A stretch of DNA of 64,000 nucleotides, taken from contig NZ_CP108518.1 of the NCBI RefSeq assembly GCF_035989885.1, forward strand, positions 2,236,501 through 2,300,500, read 5' to 3'. The translations under genes were made by a program, and so were the position numbers. The stretch comes from Streptomyces sp. NBC_01232. Its GTDB lineage: Bacteria > Actinomycetota > Actinomycetes > Streptomycetales > Streptomycetaceae. Shown here one piece after another: positions 21,269-30,508 of the stretch. The notes below the pieces were generated by a model. The model saw only the letters and a program-made list of their open reading frames with translations. It had not been told where the DNA came from and searched no databases. Positions within the stretch are counted from its first letter, which is position 1; every line of letters begins with the position of its first letter.

Positions 21269-21958
21269 ATGACTGATCATGTGCACGACCTGCGATCTGT
21301 ACGTGAAGCCACGGACCGGCTGCTGACCGCTGTCGCGAAACTGGACAACGCTGCCCTCGCCGAGGAGTCACACCTCCCGGGCTGGACCCGTGGCCACATC
21401 CTGGCCCACCTCGCACGCAACGCCGATGCGCTCGTCAACGTCTTCGAGGGACGTCCGATGTACGAGAGCGCCACCGCCCGCGACGCCGACATCGAGCGCG
21501 ACGCCGGCCGGCCCCTGGAAGAACACCTGACGGACCTGCGTGATTCCGCGGCCCGCTTCATGGCCACCACCGAGCACGATCAGGACTGGTCCCGCACGGT
21601 CGAGCTGCGCAACGGCATCACCGACCTCGCGGCCAACGTGCCCTTCCGCCGCTGGGTCGAGGCCGATCTGCACCACGTCGACCTGAACATCGGCTACGAG
21701 CTCTCCGACCTCCCGCAGGAGTTCACCGAGCGCGAGATCGTCTTCCTCGCCGACCGCTGGTCCGGCCGCCCCGAGGTGCCGCCCGTGGCCCTGGTCGCGG
21801 CCGACGGCCGGACCTGGCGCACCGGCTCCGCCGGGGATCCCGCCGTGACCGTGTCCGGCACCGACGCGGGGCTGCTGGCCTGGCTGGCCGGCCGCGGCGA
21901 CAAGGGCGCCTCCCTGAGCACCTCGGGCGGCCCGCTTCCCGAGCTCCCCCCGCTCTAG
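21269..21958 (+). CDS. maleylpyruvate isomerase-fold (MDMPI/DinB-like) protein
   Basis: A 229-residue member of the mycothiol-dependent maleylpyruvate isomerase superfamily, metal-binding four-helix proteins of the DinB fold. The typical metal ligands are visible as H47 in [20 protein letters not shown] and the E-x3-H pair in [14 protein letters not shown]. The C-terminal SCP2-like region ([18 protein letters not shown]) is also present. Family members transfer or isomerise substrates using mycothiol, the actinobacterial thiol. The specific reaction is not known. Confidence 0.85.
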   Translation: MTDHVHDLRSVREATDRLLTAVAKLDNAALAEESHLPGWTRGHILAHLARNADALVNVFEGRPMYESATARDADIERDAGRPLEEHLTDLRDSAARFMATTEHDQDWSRTVELRNGITDLAANVPFRRWVEADLHHVDLNIGYELSDLPQEFTEREIVFLADRWSGRPEVPPVALVAADGRTWRTGSAGDPAVTVSGTDAGLLAWLAGRGDKGASLSTSGGPLPELPPL

Positions 21959-21978
21959 ACGCCCCCTAGGATCAGGAC

Positions 21979-22635
21979 ATGACGTACACCGGAGAGGTCA
22001 AGGTCGGCGGTCCCGCCGACGTGCACGAACTCGCGGACCTGATGATTTCCAAGGTCGCGGTGGGCCCGATGAACAACAATGCCTACCTGCTGCGCTGCCG
22101 CGCCACAGACGAGCAGCTGCTCATCGACGCGGCCGCCGAGGCGGGCACCCTGCTCAGCCTGATCGGCGACGACGGCATCGCGTCCGTGGTCACCACGCAC
22201 CGGCACGGTGACCACTGGGGCGCCCTCGCCGAGGTGGTCGAGGCGACCGGCGCGCGCACGTACGCGGGCGCCCTCGACGCCGAGGGCATCCCGGTGGCGA
22301 CCGATGTGCCGGTCGCCGACGGGGACACGGTCACGGTCGGCCGGGTCACCCTGACCGCGCGCCACCTGGTCGGCCACACCCCCGGCTCGATCGCCCTGGT
22401 CTACGACGACCCGCACGGGCACGCGCACGTGTTCACCGGCGACTGCCTCTTCCCGGGCGGCGTCGGCAACACCCACGACGACCCGAAGGCCTTCGCGAGC
22501 CTGCTCGACGACGTCCAGCACAAGCTCTTCGAGCAGCTGTCGGACGAGACCTGGGTCTACCCGGGGCACGGCAACGACACCACCCTCGGCGCCGAGCGTC
22601 CGCACCTGGCCGAATGGCGCGAGCGCGGCTGGTAG
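21979..22635 (+). CDS. metallo-beta-lactamase-fold hydrolase (glyoxalase II-like)
   Basis: A 218-residue MBL-fold hydrolase. The binuclear zinc motif is THRHGDHW (H74, H76, D78, H79), with later ligands in VGHTPGS, FTGDCLFPGG and YPGHGND. Such proteins hydrolyse thioesters (for example S-lactoyl-thiol) or similar bonds. The start ATG 21979 follows TAGGAT by 6 nt (leaderless type). It lies 20 bp after the MDMPI gene, and the two may work together on thiol conjugates; this is inference. Confidence 0.88.
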   Translation: MTYTGEVKVGGPADVHELADLMISKVAVGPMNNNAYLLRCRATDEQLLIDAAAEAGTLLSLIGDDGIASVVTTHRHGDHWGALAEVVEATGARTYAGALDAEGIPVATDVPVADGDTVTVGRVTLTARHLVGHTPGSIALVYDDPHGHAHVFTGDCLFPGGVGNTHDDPKAFASLLDDVQHKLFEQLSDETWVYPGHGNDTTLGAERPHLAEWRERGW

Positions 22636-22734
22636 GCACCGCAACGCGTCAACTTGACGGCGCGACGCACTCCTTCCGGTCGCTTACGACCGAACTCACG
22701 TCCTGAGGGGCGGGGAACGGGTATCTGGTGCGGC

Positions 22735-24168
22735 ATGCCACAGGACCCTTCCCCGCCGCTCGCCTCCCCCGCCCCCGAGGCCGCCCCCGCCCCGTCGCCC
22801 GCCGTCGCACCCACCGGGGCCGCCGGGGCCGACCGTTCCGCCGGGCCCGGCATGCTGCGCCTGGCCACGGCCTCGCTCGCCGGCACGGCCATCGAGTTCT
22901 ACGACTTCTTCGTGTACGGGACGGCCGCCGCGCTCGTGCTCGGCCCGCTCTTCTTCCCGTCCTTCTCCCCCCTCGCCGGGACCCTCGCCGCCTTCGGCAC
23001 CTTCGGCGTCGGCTTCCTCGCCCGCCCGCTCGGCTCGGTGGTCTTCGGCCACATCGGCGACCGCTACGGCCGCCGGCCGGTCCTGCTCGCCTCCCTGCTG
23101 CTCACCGGCATCGCCACCGTCGCCGTCGGCTGCGTGCCCACGTACGGCTCGATCGGCATGGCCGCGCCGGTCCTCCTGCTCCTGCTGCGCTTCCTGCAGG
23201 GCCTCGGGCTCGGCGGCGAGTGGGGCGGCGCCGTGCTGCTGACCGCCGAGCACGCTCCCGAGGGGCGGCGCGGACTGTGGTCGAGCTTCCCGCAGATGGG
23301 TCCGGCGGTGGGCTTCCTGCTCGCCAACGGGCTGATGCTGGGACTGTCCGCGTCGCTGACCGACGCGCAGTTCACGTCCTGGGGGTGGCGGGTGCCGTTC
23401 TGGGCGGCCGGGGCACTTGCGCTGGCCGGGCTGTGGCTGCGCCACTCGGTGGAGGAGACCCCGCAGTTCCGGGCGCTCGCCGCGACGGGCCGGCGGGCCG
23501 AGGCCCCGCTGGCCGAGGTGTTCCGGGGCCACTGGCGGCTGCTCCTGCTGACCGGCGGGGCGCTCGCCGTGGGGTACGCCGTCTTCTACGCGGTCACCAC
23601 CTGGTCCCTCGCGTACGCCAACGAGCACCTCACGGTCGGCCGCACGACGATGCTGGCCTGCATCATGGTCGCGGTCGCGATCAAGGGCCTGGTGACTCCT
23701 CTGATCGCGATGCTCGGGGACCGCTACGGGCGGCGGCCGCTGTGCCTGGCCGGGTGCGCGCTCTGCGCGGTGTGGATGTTCCCGCTGGTGGCGCTGTTGC
23801 GGACGGCCGATCCGCTGCTGATGACGGTCGGCTTCACCGGCGCGCTGATCGGCATGGTGACGATGTTCGCGGTGGTGGCCGCCTACCTGCCGGAGCTGTA
23901 CGCGCCGAGGATCCGCTGTACGGGCGCGGCCGTCGGCTACAACCTGGGCGGGGTGCTGGGCGGCGCGCTGACCCCGATCGTGGCGACGGCGCTGGCCGAC
24001 GGTTCCGGTCCGCCGTGGGGCGTCGCGCTCTACCTGACCGGCATCGCCCTGGTCAGCCTGGTCTGTTTCGCGCTGCTGCCGGAGACGGGTCCGGCGGCCG
24101 TGCGCAAGCGGGCGGCGGCGGTCCGGGGCGCGGAAACGGGGGCGGCCGAAGCGGCCGCCCCCGTGTAG
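22735..24168 (+). CDS. MFS transporter, metabolite:H+ symporter (MHS) family
   Basis: A 477-residue, 12-helix major facilitator of the MHS branch (ProP/ShiA/KgtP-like), which imports small organic acids or zwitterions with protons. Family hallmarks are GTAIEFYDFFVYGTAAAL at residues about 45-62, DRYGRRPVLL after helix 2, GLGLGGEWGGAVLL, and DRYGRRPLCL after helix 8. ATG 22735 is chosen over an upstream ATG because the longer N-terminus is Arg-rich and unlike the family. A Pro/Ala-rich 35-residue cytoplasmic N-terminus is present. The substrate is unknown. Confidence 0.9.
   Translation: MPQDPSPPLASPAPEAAPAPSPAVAPTGAAGADRSAGPGMLRLATASLAGTAIEFYDFFVYGTAAALVLGPLFFPSFSPLAGTLAAFGTFGVGFLARPLGSVVFGHIGDRYGRRPVLLASLLLTGIATVAVGCVPTYGSIGMAAPVLLLLLRFLQGLGLGGEWGGAVLLTAEHAPEGRRGLWSSFPQMGPAVGFLLANGLMLGLSASLTDAQFTSWGWRVPFWAAGALALAGLWLRHSVEETPQFRALAATGRRAEAPLAEVFRGHWRLLLLTGGALAVGYAVFYAVTTWSLAYANEHLTVGRTTMLACIMVAVAIKGLVTPLIAMLGDRYGRRPLCLAGCALCAVWMFPLVALLRTADPLLMTVGFTGALIGMVTMFAVVAAYLPELYAPRIRCTGAAVGYNLGGVLGGALTPIVATALADGSGPPWGVALYLTGIALVSLVCFALLPETGPAAVRKRAAAVRGAETGAAEAAAPV
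24136..24164. terminator. terminator hairpin overlapping the MHS gene 3' end
   Basis: ACGGGGGCGGCCG (24136-24148) and CGGCCGCCCCCGT (24152-24164) form a perfect 13-bp stem with a 3-nt loop. It is encoded within the last codons of the transporter and lies between convergent genes. Confidence 0.85.
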
Positions 24169-24222
24169 GTCCGTGGATCCGTAGGTCCGTAAATCCGTAG
24201 AGCTGTGGATCCGTAGGTCCGG
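24166..24222. repeat. 16-bp tandem repeat filling a convergent intergenic gap
   Basis: Units at 24166-24181 (TAGGTCCGTGGATCCG), 24182-24197 (TAGGTCCGTAAATCCG), 24198-24213 (TAGAGCTGTGGATCCG) and a partial unit 24214-24222 repeat with a strict 16-bp period. The first TAG is the transporter's stop codon and the array ends exactly where the terC stop codon begins. Confidence 0.85.
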
Positions 24223-25206
24223 TTACGCGTCGATGTTCTCCGGGCGGGCGGCGGCCTCGGCCGCCGCCTGCTTCTTGGAGGCCATCAGGCTGGTGATCGT
24301 GGTGATGACCAGGACACCGCAGATGACGCCGAGGGAGACCGGGATCGAGATCACGGGGACGTGCACACCGGACTCGTGCAGGGCGTGCAGCACCAGCTTG
24401 ATGCCGATGAAGCCGAGGATGATCGACAGGCCGTAGCTGAGGTGGACCAGCTTCTTCAGCAGTCCGCCGATGAGGAAGTACAGCTGGCGCAGACCCATCA
24501 GGGCGAAGGCGTTGGCCGTGAAGACGATGTACGGGTCCTGGGTCAGGCCGAAGATCGCGGGGATGGAGTCCAGGGCGAACAGCACGTCGGTGGTGCCGAT
24601 GGCGAGCATGACGACCATCAGGGGGGTCAGCACGCGCTTGCCGTTGTTCTGGATGAAGAGCTTGGTGCCGTGGTACCGGTCGGCGACGCCGAACTTCTTC
24701 TCGACCGACTTCAGGAGGCGGTTCTCCTCGAACTCGTCCTCGTCCTCGTCCTTGCGGGCCTCCTGGATGAGCTTCCACGCGGTGTAGATCAGGAAGGCGC
24801 CGAAGATGTAGAAGACCCAGGAGAAGCTGGCGATGATCGCGGCGCCGGCGGCGATGAAGACCGCGCGCAGGACCAGGGCGATCAGTACGCCGATGAGCAG
24901 CACGCGCTGCTGGAGGTGGGAGGGCACCGCGAACTTCGCCATGATCAGGACGAAGACGAAGAGGTTGTCGACGCTCAAGGACTTCTCGGTGATGAAGCCC
25001 GCGAAGAACTCCTGGGAGGCCTGCGGGGTCCCGAAGAACCAGAGGCCCAGCCCGAAGAGGACGGCGAGGACGACCCAGACGACCGTCCAGGTGCCCGCTT
25101 CCTTGATGGACACGTCGTGGGGTTTGCGGCCGATGAAGAAATCGGCGCCGATCAGGAGGGAGAGACCGAGAATGGTCAGCGCCCAAAGGGCCCAGGAAAC
25201 TTCCAT
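24223..25206 (-). CDS. terC: TerC-family membrane protein
   Basis: TerC proteins are multi-helix membrane proteins linked to tellurite resistance and, more recently, Mn2+ efflux and metallation of exported proteins. The 327-residue protein has about eight or nine hydrophobic helices, the acidic intramembrane motif SVDNLFVFVLIM (about residue 73) and the second half-repeat TTDVLFALDSIPAIF. A charged cytoplasmic loop (RKDEDEDEFEENRL) separates the halves. ATG 25206 has GGAGG 11 nt upstream; a longer frame would consume the structured leader. Two TerD-family genes lie directly upstream on the same strand. Confidence 0.93.
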   Translation of the reverse strand: MEVSWALWALTILGLSLLIGADFFIGRKPHDVSIKEAGTWTVVWVVLAVLFGLGLWFFGTPQASQEFFAGFITEKSLSVDNLFVFVLIMAKFAVPSHLQQRVLLIGVLIALVLRAVFIAAGAAIIASFSWVFYIFGAFLIYTAWKLIQEARKDEDEDEFEENRLLKSVEKKFGVADRYHGTKLFIQNNGKRVLTPLMVVMLAIGTTDVLFALDSIPAIFGLTQDPYIVFTANAFALMGLRQLYFLIGGLLKKLVHLSYGLSIILGFIGIKLVLHALHESGVHVPVISIPVSLGVICGVLVITTITSLMASKKQAAAEAAARPENIDA

Positions 25207-25217
25207 GGTGAAACACG

Positions 25218-25409
25218 CCTCCGGCGGATGGCTCAGCACTTCGTCAGCGTCATCGCTGCCGGAGGTCTCTTCCACCCTGACGACCTGGAGGCCGTGGGCC
25301 GACGCCCCGGGACCTGCTTCGCTCGTTCAGCCGAACTGGTCCGTATTGACGGGTACGCCGTAGCAGGAAAGCAGGAATACTCCCCCCCGCACACACGAGC
25401 ATACCCGTC
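25218..25409 (-). promoter_or_regulatory. structured leader of terC, riboswitch candidate
   Basis: On the minus strand an upstream helix pairs GACGGGTA (25409-25402) with TACCCGTC (25355-25348), enclosing a GGGGGGGAGTA segment. Further down CCTCCGGC (25265-25258) is the exact complement of GCCGGAGG (25225-25218), which contains the terC ribosome-binding site. Ligand-dependent switching between these folds is plausible. TerC genes in other bacteria are often controlled by the Mn2+-sensing yybP-ykoY riboswitch, but the full consensus was not verified here. Confidence 0.5.
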
Positions 25410-25445
25410 AAAGACGGTTTAGGTAAAGAGAGTCCCAAAGAATGG

Positions 25446-27407
25446 TCACGGACGGGTAGTGCGCCGGGCCTCCGCCACCCGGTCCAGCGCCTGGTCGAGG
25501 ACCCGGCTGCCCTGCGGGGGCAGGTCCGGTTCGAAGGTCCAGGCGTGATGGACCCAGGGGTCGGCGAGGTGGTTGTCCGGCACCGGCGACAGCCGCATCA
25601 GGGACCGCCACAGCGGGTCGAGCAGCGGCCCGTAGGCCGAGGCCTCGTCGCGGTCCGCGACCATCAGCAGGTGCACGCCCACCGCCGAGCCCTCGTCGGC
25701 GAGGTAGCGCAGCTGGGTCACGGCGCGGTCGTCGAAACCGTGCGGGAAGTCGTGCACGATCAGCAGCTGCTCGGCCGTGTCCACGTCCGGCGGCAGGTCC
25801 TCGGGAGCACCGGCCCGCAGCGCCATCTGTACGAGGTCCACCCGCCGGGTCAGACGTGCCAGGGTCTGGGTGACCCCGGCGGCCCCGGCGGCGGGGGGCC
25901 CGGCCAGCACCCCGGCGCGTACGAGGGGCGCCAGCGAGGCGGATCCGGCCCCGGCCGCGTCGATGACGTGGACCGAGAAGCGGTCGGCGGGGTGGACCGC
26001 GAGCAGCCGGACCGCATAGGTGACGGCCATGTCCATGGCGGCCCGGCGCAGCCGGTCGGTGTCCATGGCCATCGCGGCCTCGGAGCCGGTGCGGCCGTTG
26101 TCGATCCACAGTCCGCGCTCCAGCGGGACCCGGGTCAGCATGGGGATGCGCAGGTCGGGCCGCTCGGGCAGGTGCAGGTCCCCCAGGCGCAGGGCCAGCG
26201 GGCTCTCCTCGGGCGTGCGGTGACCGTGCCAGACGGGGTTGTCCCAGCGGGCGTACGCGGCCGGCAGCGCGGGCTCGACGACCTCCGACTCGGCGATGAG
26301 CTGGACCAGGTCCCGGTCGAGGACGGCCTGGGCCTGGGCGACGAGCTCCTCGCGACGGGCCCGCGCGGTGTCGCGGGCGGCGTTCCCGGAGCCGCCGAGG
26401 CGGTGGCGCGGGTCGGACAGGGCCTCGTCGAGCTCCCGGTCCATGCGGGAGTCTGCGAACTCCACGGCGCTGCGGTAGGCGGCGACCGTGCGGGCCAGGT
26501 CCTCGAACATGCCCCAGACCTGGTTGTAGAGCCGCTCCTCCATGGACCAGCCGCTGGCGTCGCCGGCGACGGGCCGCGGGGGCTGTCCGGGCTCCTGGGC
26601 CGCGGCGGCCCGCGGCGCGGGCTCCGGCGGCTCGGTGCTGGTGCGGCGGCGCCGGGGGTGGGCGTAGCTGATCGTGGGCGGGGCCCCCGGCGCGTCGCCA
26701 CCGGGCGCGGGCCCGGGCGTACCGGCGTACGGGTGCCCGGAGACCGGGACCGGGTCCGGCGGCTCGGGGGTGGGCGCGGGGGGCTGCGCCGGGGTCTGCG
26801 GGGTGCGCAGGTCTCCGACGAGGGTCGGCATCGCCGCGAGGGTGATGTCGGCCTCGGCGGTGCGGGCGACCGTGCGCAGCGCGGCGGCGGCCAGCTCCGC
26901 GGCATGCGGTGCGGGCAGTCCGCCGTCGGCGAGCAGGGCGCCGAGGCCCTCGGCGTAGCCCTGGCCGACGGCCCGGACCTTCCAGGCGCCCTGGCGCCGG
27001 TACAGCTCCAGGGCGACCACGGCCGTCTCGGCGTCGAGCCCCGTCAGCGTGTACCCGGCGAGCTCGGCGCCCTCCGGGTCGGCGACGGCCACGTAGGAGG
27101 CCGGTACCGCGCCGAAGCGCACCGGACCGCCGGGCGGCAGGACCAGCAGGACGGCGAGCCGGTGGACGTCCGCCGCGACCTCGTCGAGGTCGACGGCGAA
27201 GGCGTGCCGTTCCGCAAGCCCCTCCGGCGCCTGCACGCCGGGGAGGGACCTGGCGCCCGGGTGGGCCAGTATCCCGTTGCCGGAGAACCGGCCCTGTTCG
27301 TCGGCGAGCGAGGCCAGGGCGAGCACGGGTGTGCCCGCCGAGACCCTGATCTCCACCCGGCTCTGGGACACGGGGTGGTTCTGCCCCCGGACCAGTTCGG
27401 CCGTCAT
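25446..27407 (-). CDS. TerD-domain protein fused to an FtsK/HerA-like NTPase-like domain
   Basis: A 653-residue two-part protein. Residues about 15-190 match the TerD family (calcium-binding beta-sandwich; SASLADEQGRFSG-like start, VVALELYRRQGAWKVRAVGQGYAEGL). A Pro-rich linker (200-285) leads to a helical region (290-380) and a C-terminal domain resembling the ATPase of FtsK/SpoIIIE/EssC proteins, with Walker B-like LLIVHDFPHGFDD (548-560) and LADEGSAVGVHLLMVADR (569-586). The expected Walker A is degenerate (WIDNGRTGSEAA, 434-445) and lacks the GKT/S lysine. ATG 27407 has GAGGGG 7 nt upstream. It lies 44 bp after terD and probably acts with it in a Ter-type stress response. Confidence 0.8.
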   Translation of the reverse strand: MTAELVRGQNHPVSQSRVEIRVSAGTPVLALASLADEQGRFSGNGILAHPGARSLPGVQAPEGLAERHAFAVDLDEVAADVHRLAVLLVLPPGGPVRFGAVPASYVAVADPEGAELAGYTLTGLDAETAVVALELYRRQGAWKVRAVGQGYAEGLGALLADGGLPAPHAAELAAAALRTVARTAEADITLAAMPTLVGDLRTPQTPAQPPAPTPEPPDPVPVSGHPYAGTPGPAPGGDAPGAPPTISYAHPRRRRTSTEPPEPAPRAAAAQEPGQPPRPVAGDASGWSMEERLYNQVWGMFEDLARTVAAYRSAVEFADSRMDRELDEALSDPRHRLGGSGNAARDTARARREELVAQAQAVLDRDLVQLIAESEVVEPALPAAYARWDNPVWHGHRTPEESPLALRLGDLHLPERPDLRIPMLTRVPLERGLWIDNGRTGSEAAMAMDTDRLRRAAMDMAVTYAVRLLAVHPADRFSVHVIDAAGAGSASLAPLVRAGVLAGPPAAGAAGVTQTLARLTRRVDLVQMALRAGAPEDLPPDVDTAEQLLIVHDFPHGFDDRAVTQLRYLADEGSAVGVHLLMVADRDEASAYGPLLDPLWRSLMRLSPVPDNHLADPWVHHAWTFEPDLPPQGSRVLDQALDRVAEARRTTRP

Positions 27408-27451
27408 CGTGCAGCCCCTCCCCCGTGCCTTCTTCTCTTGTCCGGTACTGC

Positions 27452-28030
27452 TTACAGGTGCGGCAGGATCGCCGGCATGAGGTCCTGGAAGGTGCGGCCG
27501 TTGGCCGGGTTCCCGAGGGCCGTCATCTGCCAGCCGGCGCCCGCGCGGGACACCTTGGCCATGATCTGCGCGGTGTACTGACCGCCGCCGTCGAGGGTGT
27601 AACGAGCCAGTTCCTGGCCGTTGGTCTCGTCGACGATGCGGCAGAACGCGTTCTGCACTTCCTGGAACGTCTGGCCGGTGAAGGAGTTCACCGTGAAGAC
27701 GATCTGGTCGATGTGCACCGGCACGCGCTGGAGGTCGACGAGGATCGCCTCGTCGTCCCCGCCCTGGCCGACGCCGCCGACGAGGTTGTCGCCGGTGTGG
27801 CGCACCGAGCCGTCGTCGCTCTGCAGGTGCCGGAAGAAGACCACGTCCACGGGCTGCTTGTCGGCGAAGAGCACCGCCGAGGCGTCGAGGTCGATCTCCC
27901 GGGTGCGCGAGCCGAACAGCCCGCGGCGCTTCGCCGCCTGCCAGCCGAGGCCCATCCGGACCGCGGTCAGCGTGCCTCCGTCCGCCTTCTGCAGACTGAT
28001 GGCCTGACCCTTGGTCATGTTGACCGTCAC
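27452..28030 (-). CDS. terD: TerD-family stress protein
   Basis: TerD-type proteins bind Ca2+ and accompany TerC in tellurite and general envelope-stress systems; in Streptomyces they affect differentiation. The 192-residue protein starts MTVNMTKGQAISLQKADGGT and carries the metal-site segments DLDASAVLFAD, HTGDNLVGGVGQGGDDEAI and ARYTLDGGGQYTAQIMAKV. GTG 28030 is used because AGGGGA lies about 6 nt upstream and the N-terminus then matches the family. It is followed by the TerD-NTPase-like fusion and terC. Confidence 0.95.
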   Translation of the reverse strand: MTVNMTKGQAISLQKADGGTLTAVRMGLGWQAAKRRGLFGSRTREIDLDASAVLFADKQPVDVVFFRHLQSDDGSVRHTGDNLVGGVGQGGDDEAILVDLQRVPVHIDQIVFTVNSFTGQTFQEVQNAFCRIVDETNGQELARYTLDGGGQYTAQIMAKVSRAGAGWQMTALGNPANGRTFQDLMPAILPHL

Positions 28031-28117
28031 GTACTGTCCCCTCTCCCTGGCCCGCCCCATGACGAGCGTGCAGCGTGTACCTGCGGCTGAGACCCAACCC
28101 TACTGACAGGCCTCCAG

Positions 28118-30274
28118 TCAGGCGAGGCCCGCTTCCTTCATCTGCCGCAACTCCTTCTTCAGCTCGCCGACCTCGTCGCGGATCCGGGCCGCGACCTCGA
28201 ACTGGAGCTCGGCGGCCGCCCCGCGCATGCGCTCGGTCATCTGCTCGATGAGCGCGGCCAGTTCGGCCGCGGGCCGGTCGGTGAGCACCTCGACGCCCGC
28301 GGAGCCCTTTGCCCCCTTCGCACCCTTACCACCCGTCTTGGCCGCGGCCGCCCTGCCGCCGAGCGCCGGCACCGGGGCCTTGGCCCCCTTGCCGTCCTTC
28401 GCCTGCCGGTACCCGGTCCCGAGGAGCTCCTCGGTGTCGAGTTCCTCGCGGGCGATGGTGGCGACGATGTCGTTGATCTTCTTGCGCAGCGGCTGCGGGT
28501 CGATCCCGTTCGCCGTGTTGTAGGCGATCTGCTTCTCCCGGCGCCGGTTGGTCTCGTCGATGGCCTTCTCCATCGCCGGGGTCATCTTGTCCGCGTACAT
28601 GTGGACCTGGCCCGACACGTTGCGCGCCGCGCGGCCGATCGTCTGGATCAGGGAGGTCCCGGAGCGCAGGAAGCCCTCCTTGTCGGCGTCGAGGATCGCC
28701 ACCAGGGACACCTCGGGAAGGTCGAGGCCCTCACGGAGCAGGTTGATGCCGACCAGGACGTCGTACTCGCCGGCCCGCAGCTCGCGCAGCAGCTCGATGC
28801 GGCGCAGGGTGTCCACGTCGCTGTGCAGGTAGCGCACCTGGATGCCGAGCTCCAGGAAGTAGTCCGTGAGGTCCTCGGCCATCTTCTTGGTGAGCGTGGT
28901 GACGAGGATCCGCTCGTCTTTCTCGACCCGCTGCCGGATCTCGTGGACCAGGTCGTCGATCTGCCCCTCGGTGGGCTTGACCACGACCTCCGGGTCGATG
29001 AGGCCGGTGGGGCGGATGATCTGCTCGACGAAGCCGTCGCCGCGCGAGAGCTCGTACTTCCCGGGCGTCGCCGACAAGTAGACGGTCTGGCCGATCCGCT
29101 CCTGGAACTCCTCCCACTTCAGCGGCCGGTTGTCCAGGGCGGACGGCAGCCGGAACCCGTGGTCGACGAGGGTCCGCTTGCGGGAGGCGTCGCCCTCGTA
29201 CATGGCGCCGATCTGCGGCACGGTGACGTGCGACTCGTCGATGACCAGGAGGAAGTCCTCCGGGAAGTAGTCGATGAGAGTGTTCGGCGCGGAGCCTCGC
29301 TCGCGGTCGTCCATGTGCAGCGAGTAGTTCTCGATGCCGGAGCAGGACCCGATCTGGCGCATCATCTCCAGGTCGTACGTCGTGCGCATGCGCAGCCGCT
29401 GCGCCTCCAGCATCTTGCCCTGCTTCTCCAGCTCGGCGAGGCGCTCGGCCAGCTCCGCCTCGATGCCGCGGACCGCCTTCTCCATGCGCTCGGGGCCGGC
29501 GACGTAGTGGCTGGCGGGGAAGACGTACAGCTCGCGGTCCTCGCTGATGACCTCGCCGGTCAGCGGGTGCAGCGTGGAGAGGGCCTCGATCTCGTCGCCG
29601 AACATTTCGATGCGGACGGCCAGTTCCTCGTAGACCGGGAAGATCTCGATGGTGTCGCCCCGCACCCGGAAGGTGCCGCGGGTGAAGGCCACGTCGTTGC
29701 GCGTGTACTGGATGTCCACGAAGCGGCGCAGCAGCTGGTCCCGGTCGGTCTCCTCGCCGACCTTGAGGGAGACCATCCGGTCGACGTACTCCTGCGGGGT
29801 GCCGAGGCCGTAGATGCAGGACACGGAGGCGACGACGATCACGTCCCGCCGGGTCAGCAGCGAGTTGGTCGCGGAGTGGCGCAGCCGCTCCACCTCCTCG
29901 TTGATCGAGGAGTCCTTCTCGATGTACGTGTCCGACTGCGGTACGTAGGCCTCGGGCTGGTAGTAGTCGTAGTACGAGACGAAGTACTCGACGGCGTTGT
30001 TCGGCAGGAGCTCGCGGAACTCGTTCGCCAGCTGGGCGGCGAGCGTCTTGTTCGGCGCCATGACCAGGGTGGGGCGCTGGAGCTTCTCGATCATCCAGGC
30101 GGTGGTCGCCGACTTGCCGGTGCCGGTCGCACCCAGCAGGACGACATCCTTCTCACCTGCACGGATGCGCTTCTCCAGCTCGGCGATGGCTGCCGGCTGG
30201 TCGCCGCTGGGCTGGTAGGGGCTGACGACCTCGAAAGGCGCCACCGTGCGTTCGATCTTCGATACGGGCCGCAT
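28118..30274 (-). CDS. uvrB: excinuclease ABC subunit B
   Basis: UvrB is the damage-verifying helicase of nucleotide excision repair. The 718-residue protein has Walker [10 protein letters not shown] (about 48-56), the beta-hairpin [25 protein letters not shown]-like [10 protein letters not shown], the VI motif QTIGRAARN and a C-terminal UVR domain ([14 protein letters not shown]) for UvrC contact. A basic Gly/Ala/Lys linker (KGAKAPV...KGAKGAKG) precedes the UVR domain. ATG 30274 lies 6 nt downstream of a TACGGT -10 box, so the mRNA is probably leaderless. Confidence 0.97.
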   Translation of the reverse strand: MRPVSKIERTVAPFEVVSPYQPSGDQPAAIAELEKRIRAGEKDVVLLGATGTGKSATTAWMIEKLQRPTLVMAPNKTLAAQLANEFRELLPNNAVEYFVSYYDYYQPEAYVPQSDTYIEKDSSINEEVERLRHSATNSLLTRRDVIVVASVSCIYGLGTPQEYVDRMVSLKVGEETDRDQLLRRFVDIQYTRNDVAFTRGTFRVRGDTIEIFPVYEELAVRIEMFGDEIEALSTLHPLTGEVISEDRELYVFPASHYVAGPERMEKAVRGIEAELAERLAELEKQGKMLEAQRLRMRTTYDLEMMRQIGSCSGIENYSLHMDDRERGSAPNTLIDYFPEDFLLVIDESHVTVPQIGAMYEGDASRKRTLVDHGFRLPSALDNRPLKWEEFQERIGQTVYLSATPGKYELSRGDGFVEQIIRPTGLIDPEVVVKPTEGQIDDLVHEIRQRVEKDERILVTTLTKKMAEDLTDYFLELGIQVRYLHSDVDTLRRIELLRELRAGEYDVLVGINLLREGLDLPEVSLVAILDADKEGFLRSGTSLIQTIGRAARNVSGQVHMYADKMTPAMEKAIDETNRRREKQIAYNTANGIDPQPLRKKINDIVATIAREELDTEELLGTGYRQAKDGKGAKAPVPALGGRAAAAKTGGKGAKGAKGSAGVEVLTDRPAAELAALIEQMTERMRGAAAELQFEVAARIRDEVGELKKELRQMKEAGLA

Positions 30275-30280
30275 GGGTCA

Positions 30281-30303
30281 ACCGTACGACTCCCCACTGA
30301 CAC
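30281..30303 (-). promoter_or_regulatory. RecA-independent damage-type promoter of uvrB
   Basis: On the minus strand GTGTCAGTG (30303-30295), 8 nt and TACGGT (30286-30281) match TTGTCRGTG-N8-TANNNT at all but the first base. The -10 box ends 6 nt before the uvrB ATG. Confidence 0.75.
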
Positions 30304-30508
30304 TCATGCAGCCCCTCGGCCCGGCGGCGCGCTCCGGCCGTCCCCCGCCGCCCCCGCGGCCGTCATTCATTCTGGTCCGTTTGTCGTAGTTCGGTGGCGG
30401 CTCGGTGATCTTCAGCCCCATGATCGCGGTGAAGTGCATCGCCACAACGTCTGCCGCTCCGCACCCGTCTGACGCAGGAACAGGGCTCACGACCCGAGGA
30501 GAACGCAC

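Noticed and set aside
27408..28117. Damage-type promoter upstream of terD (CTGTCAGTA near 28105)
   Set aside because: The first half resembles the consensus, but no TANNNT lies 8 nt downstream.
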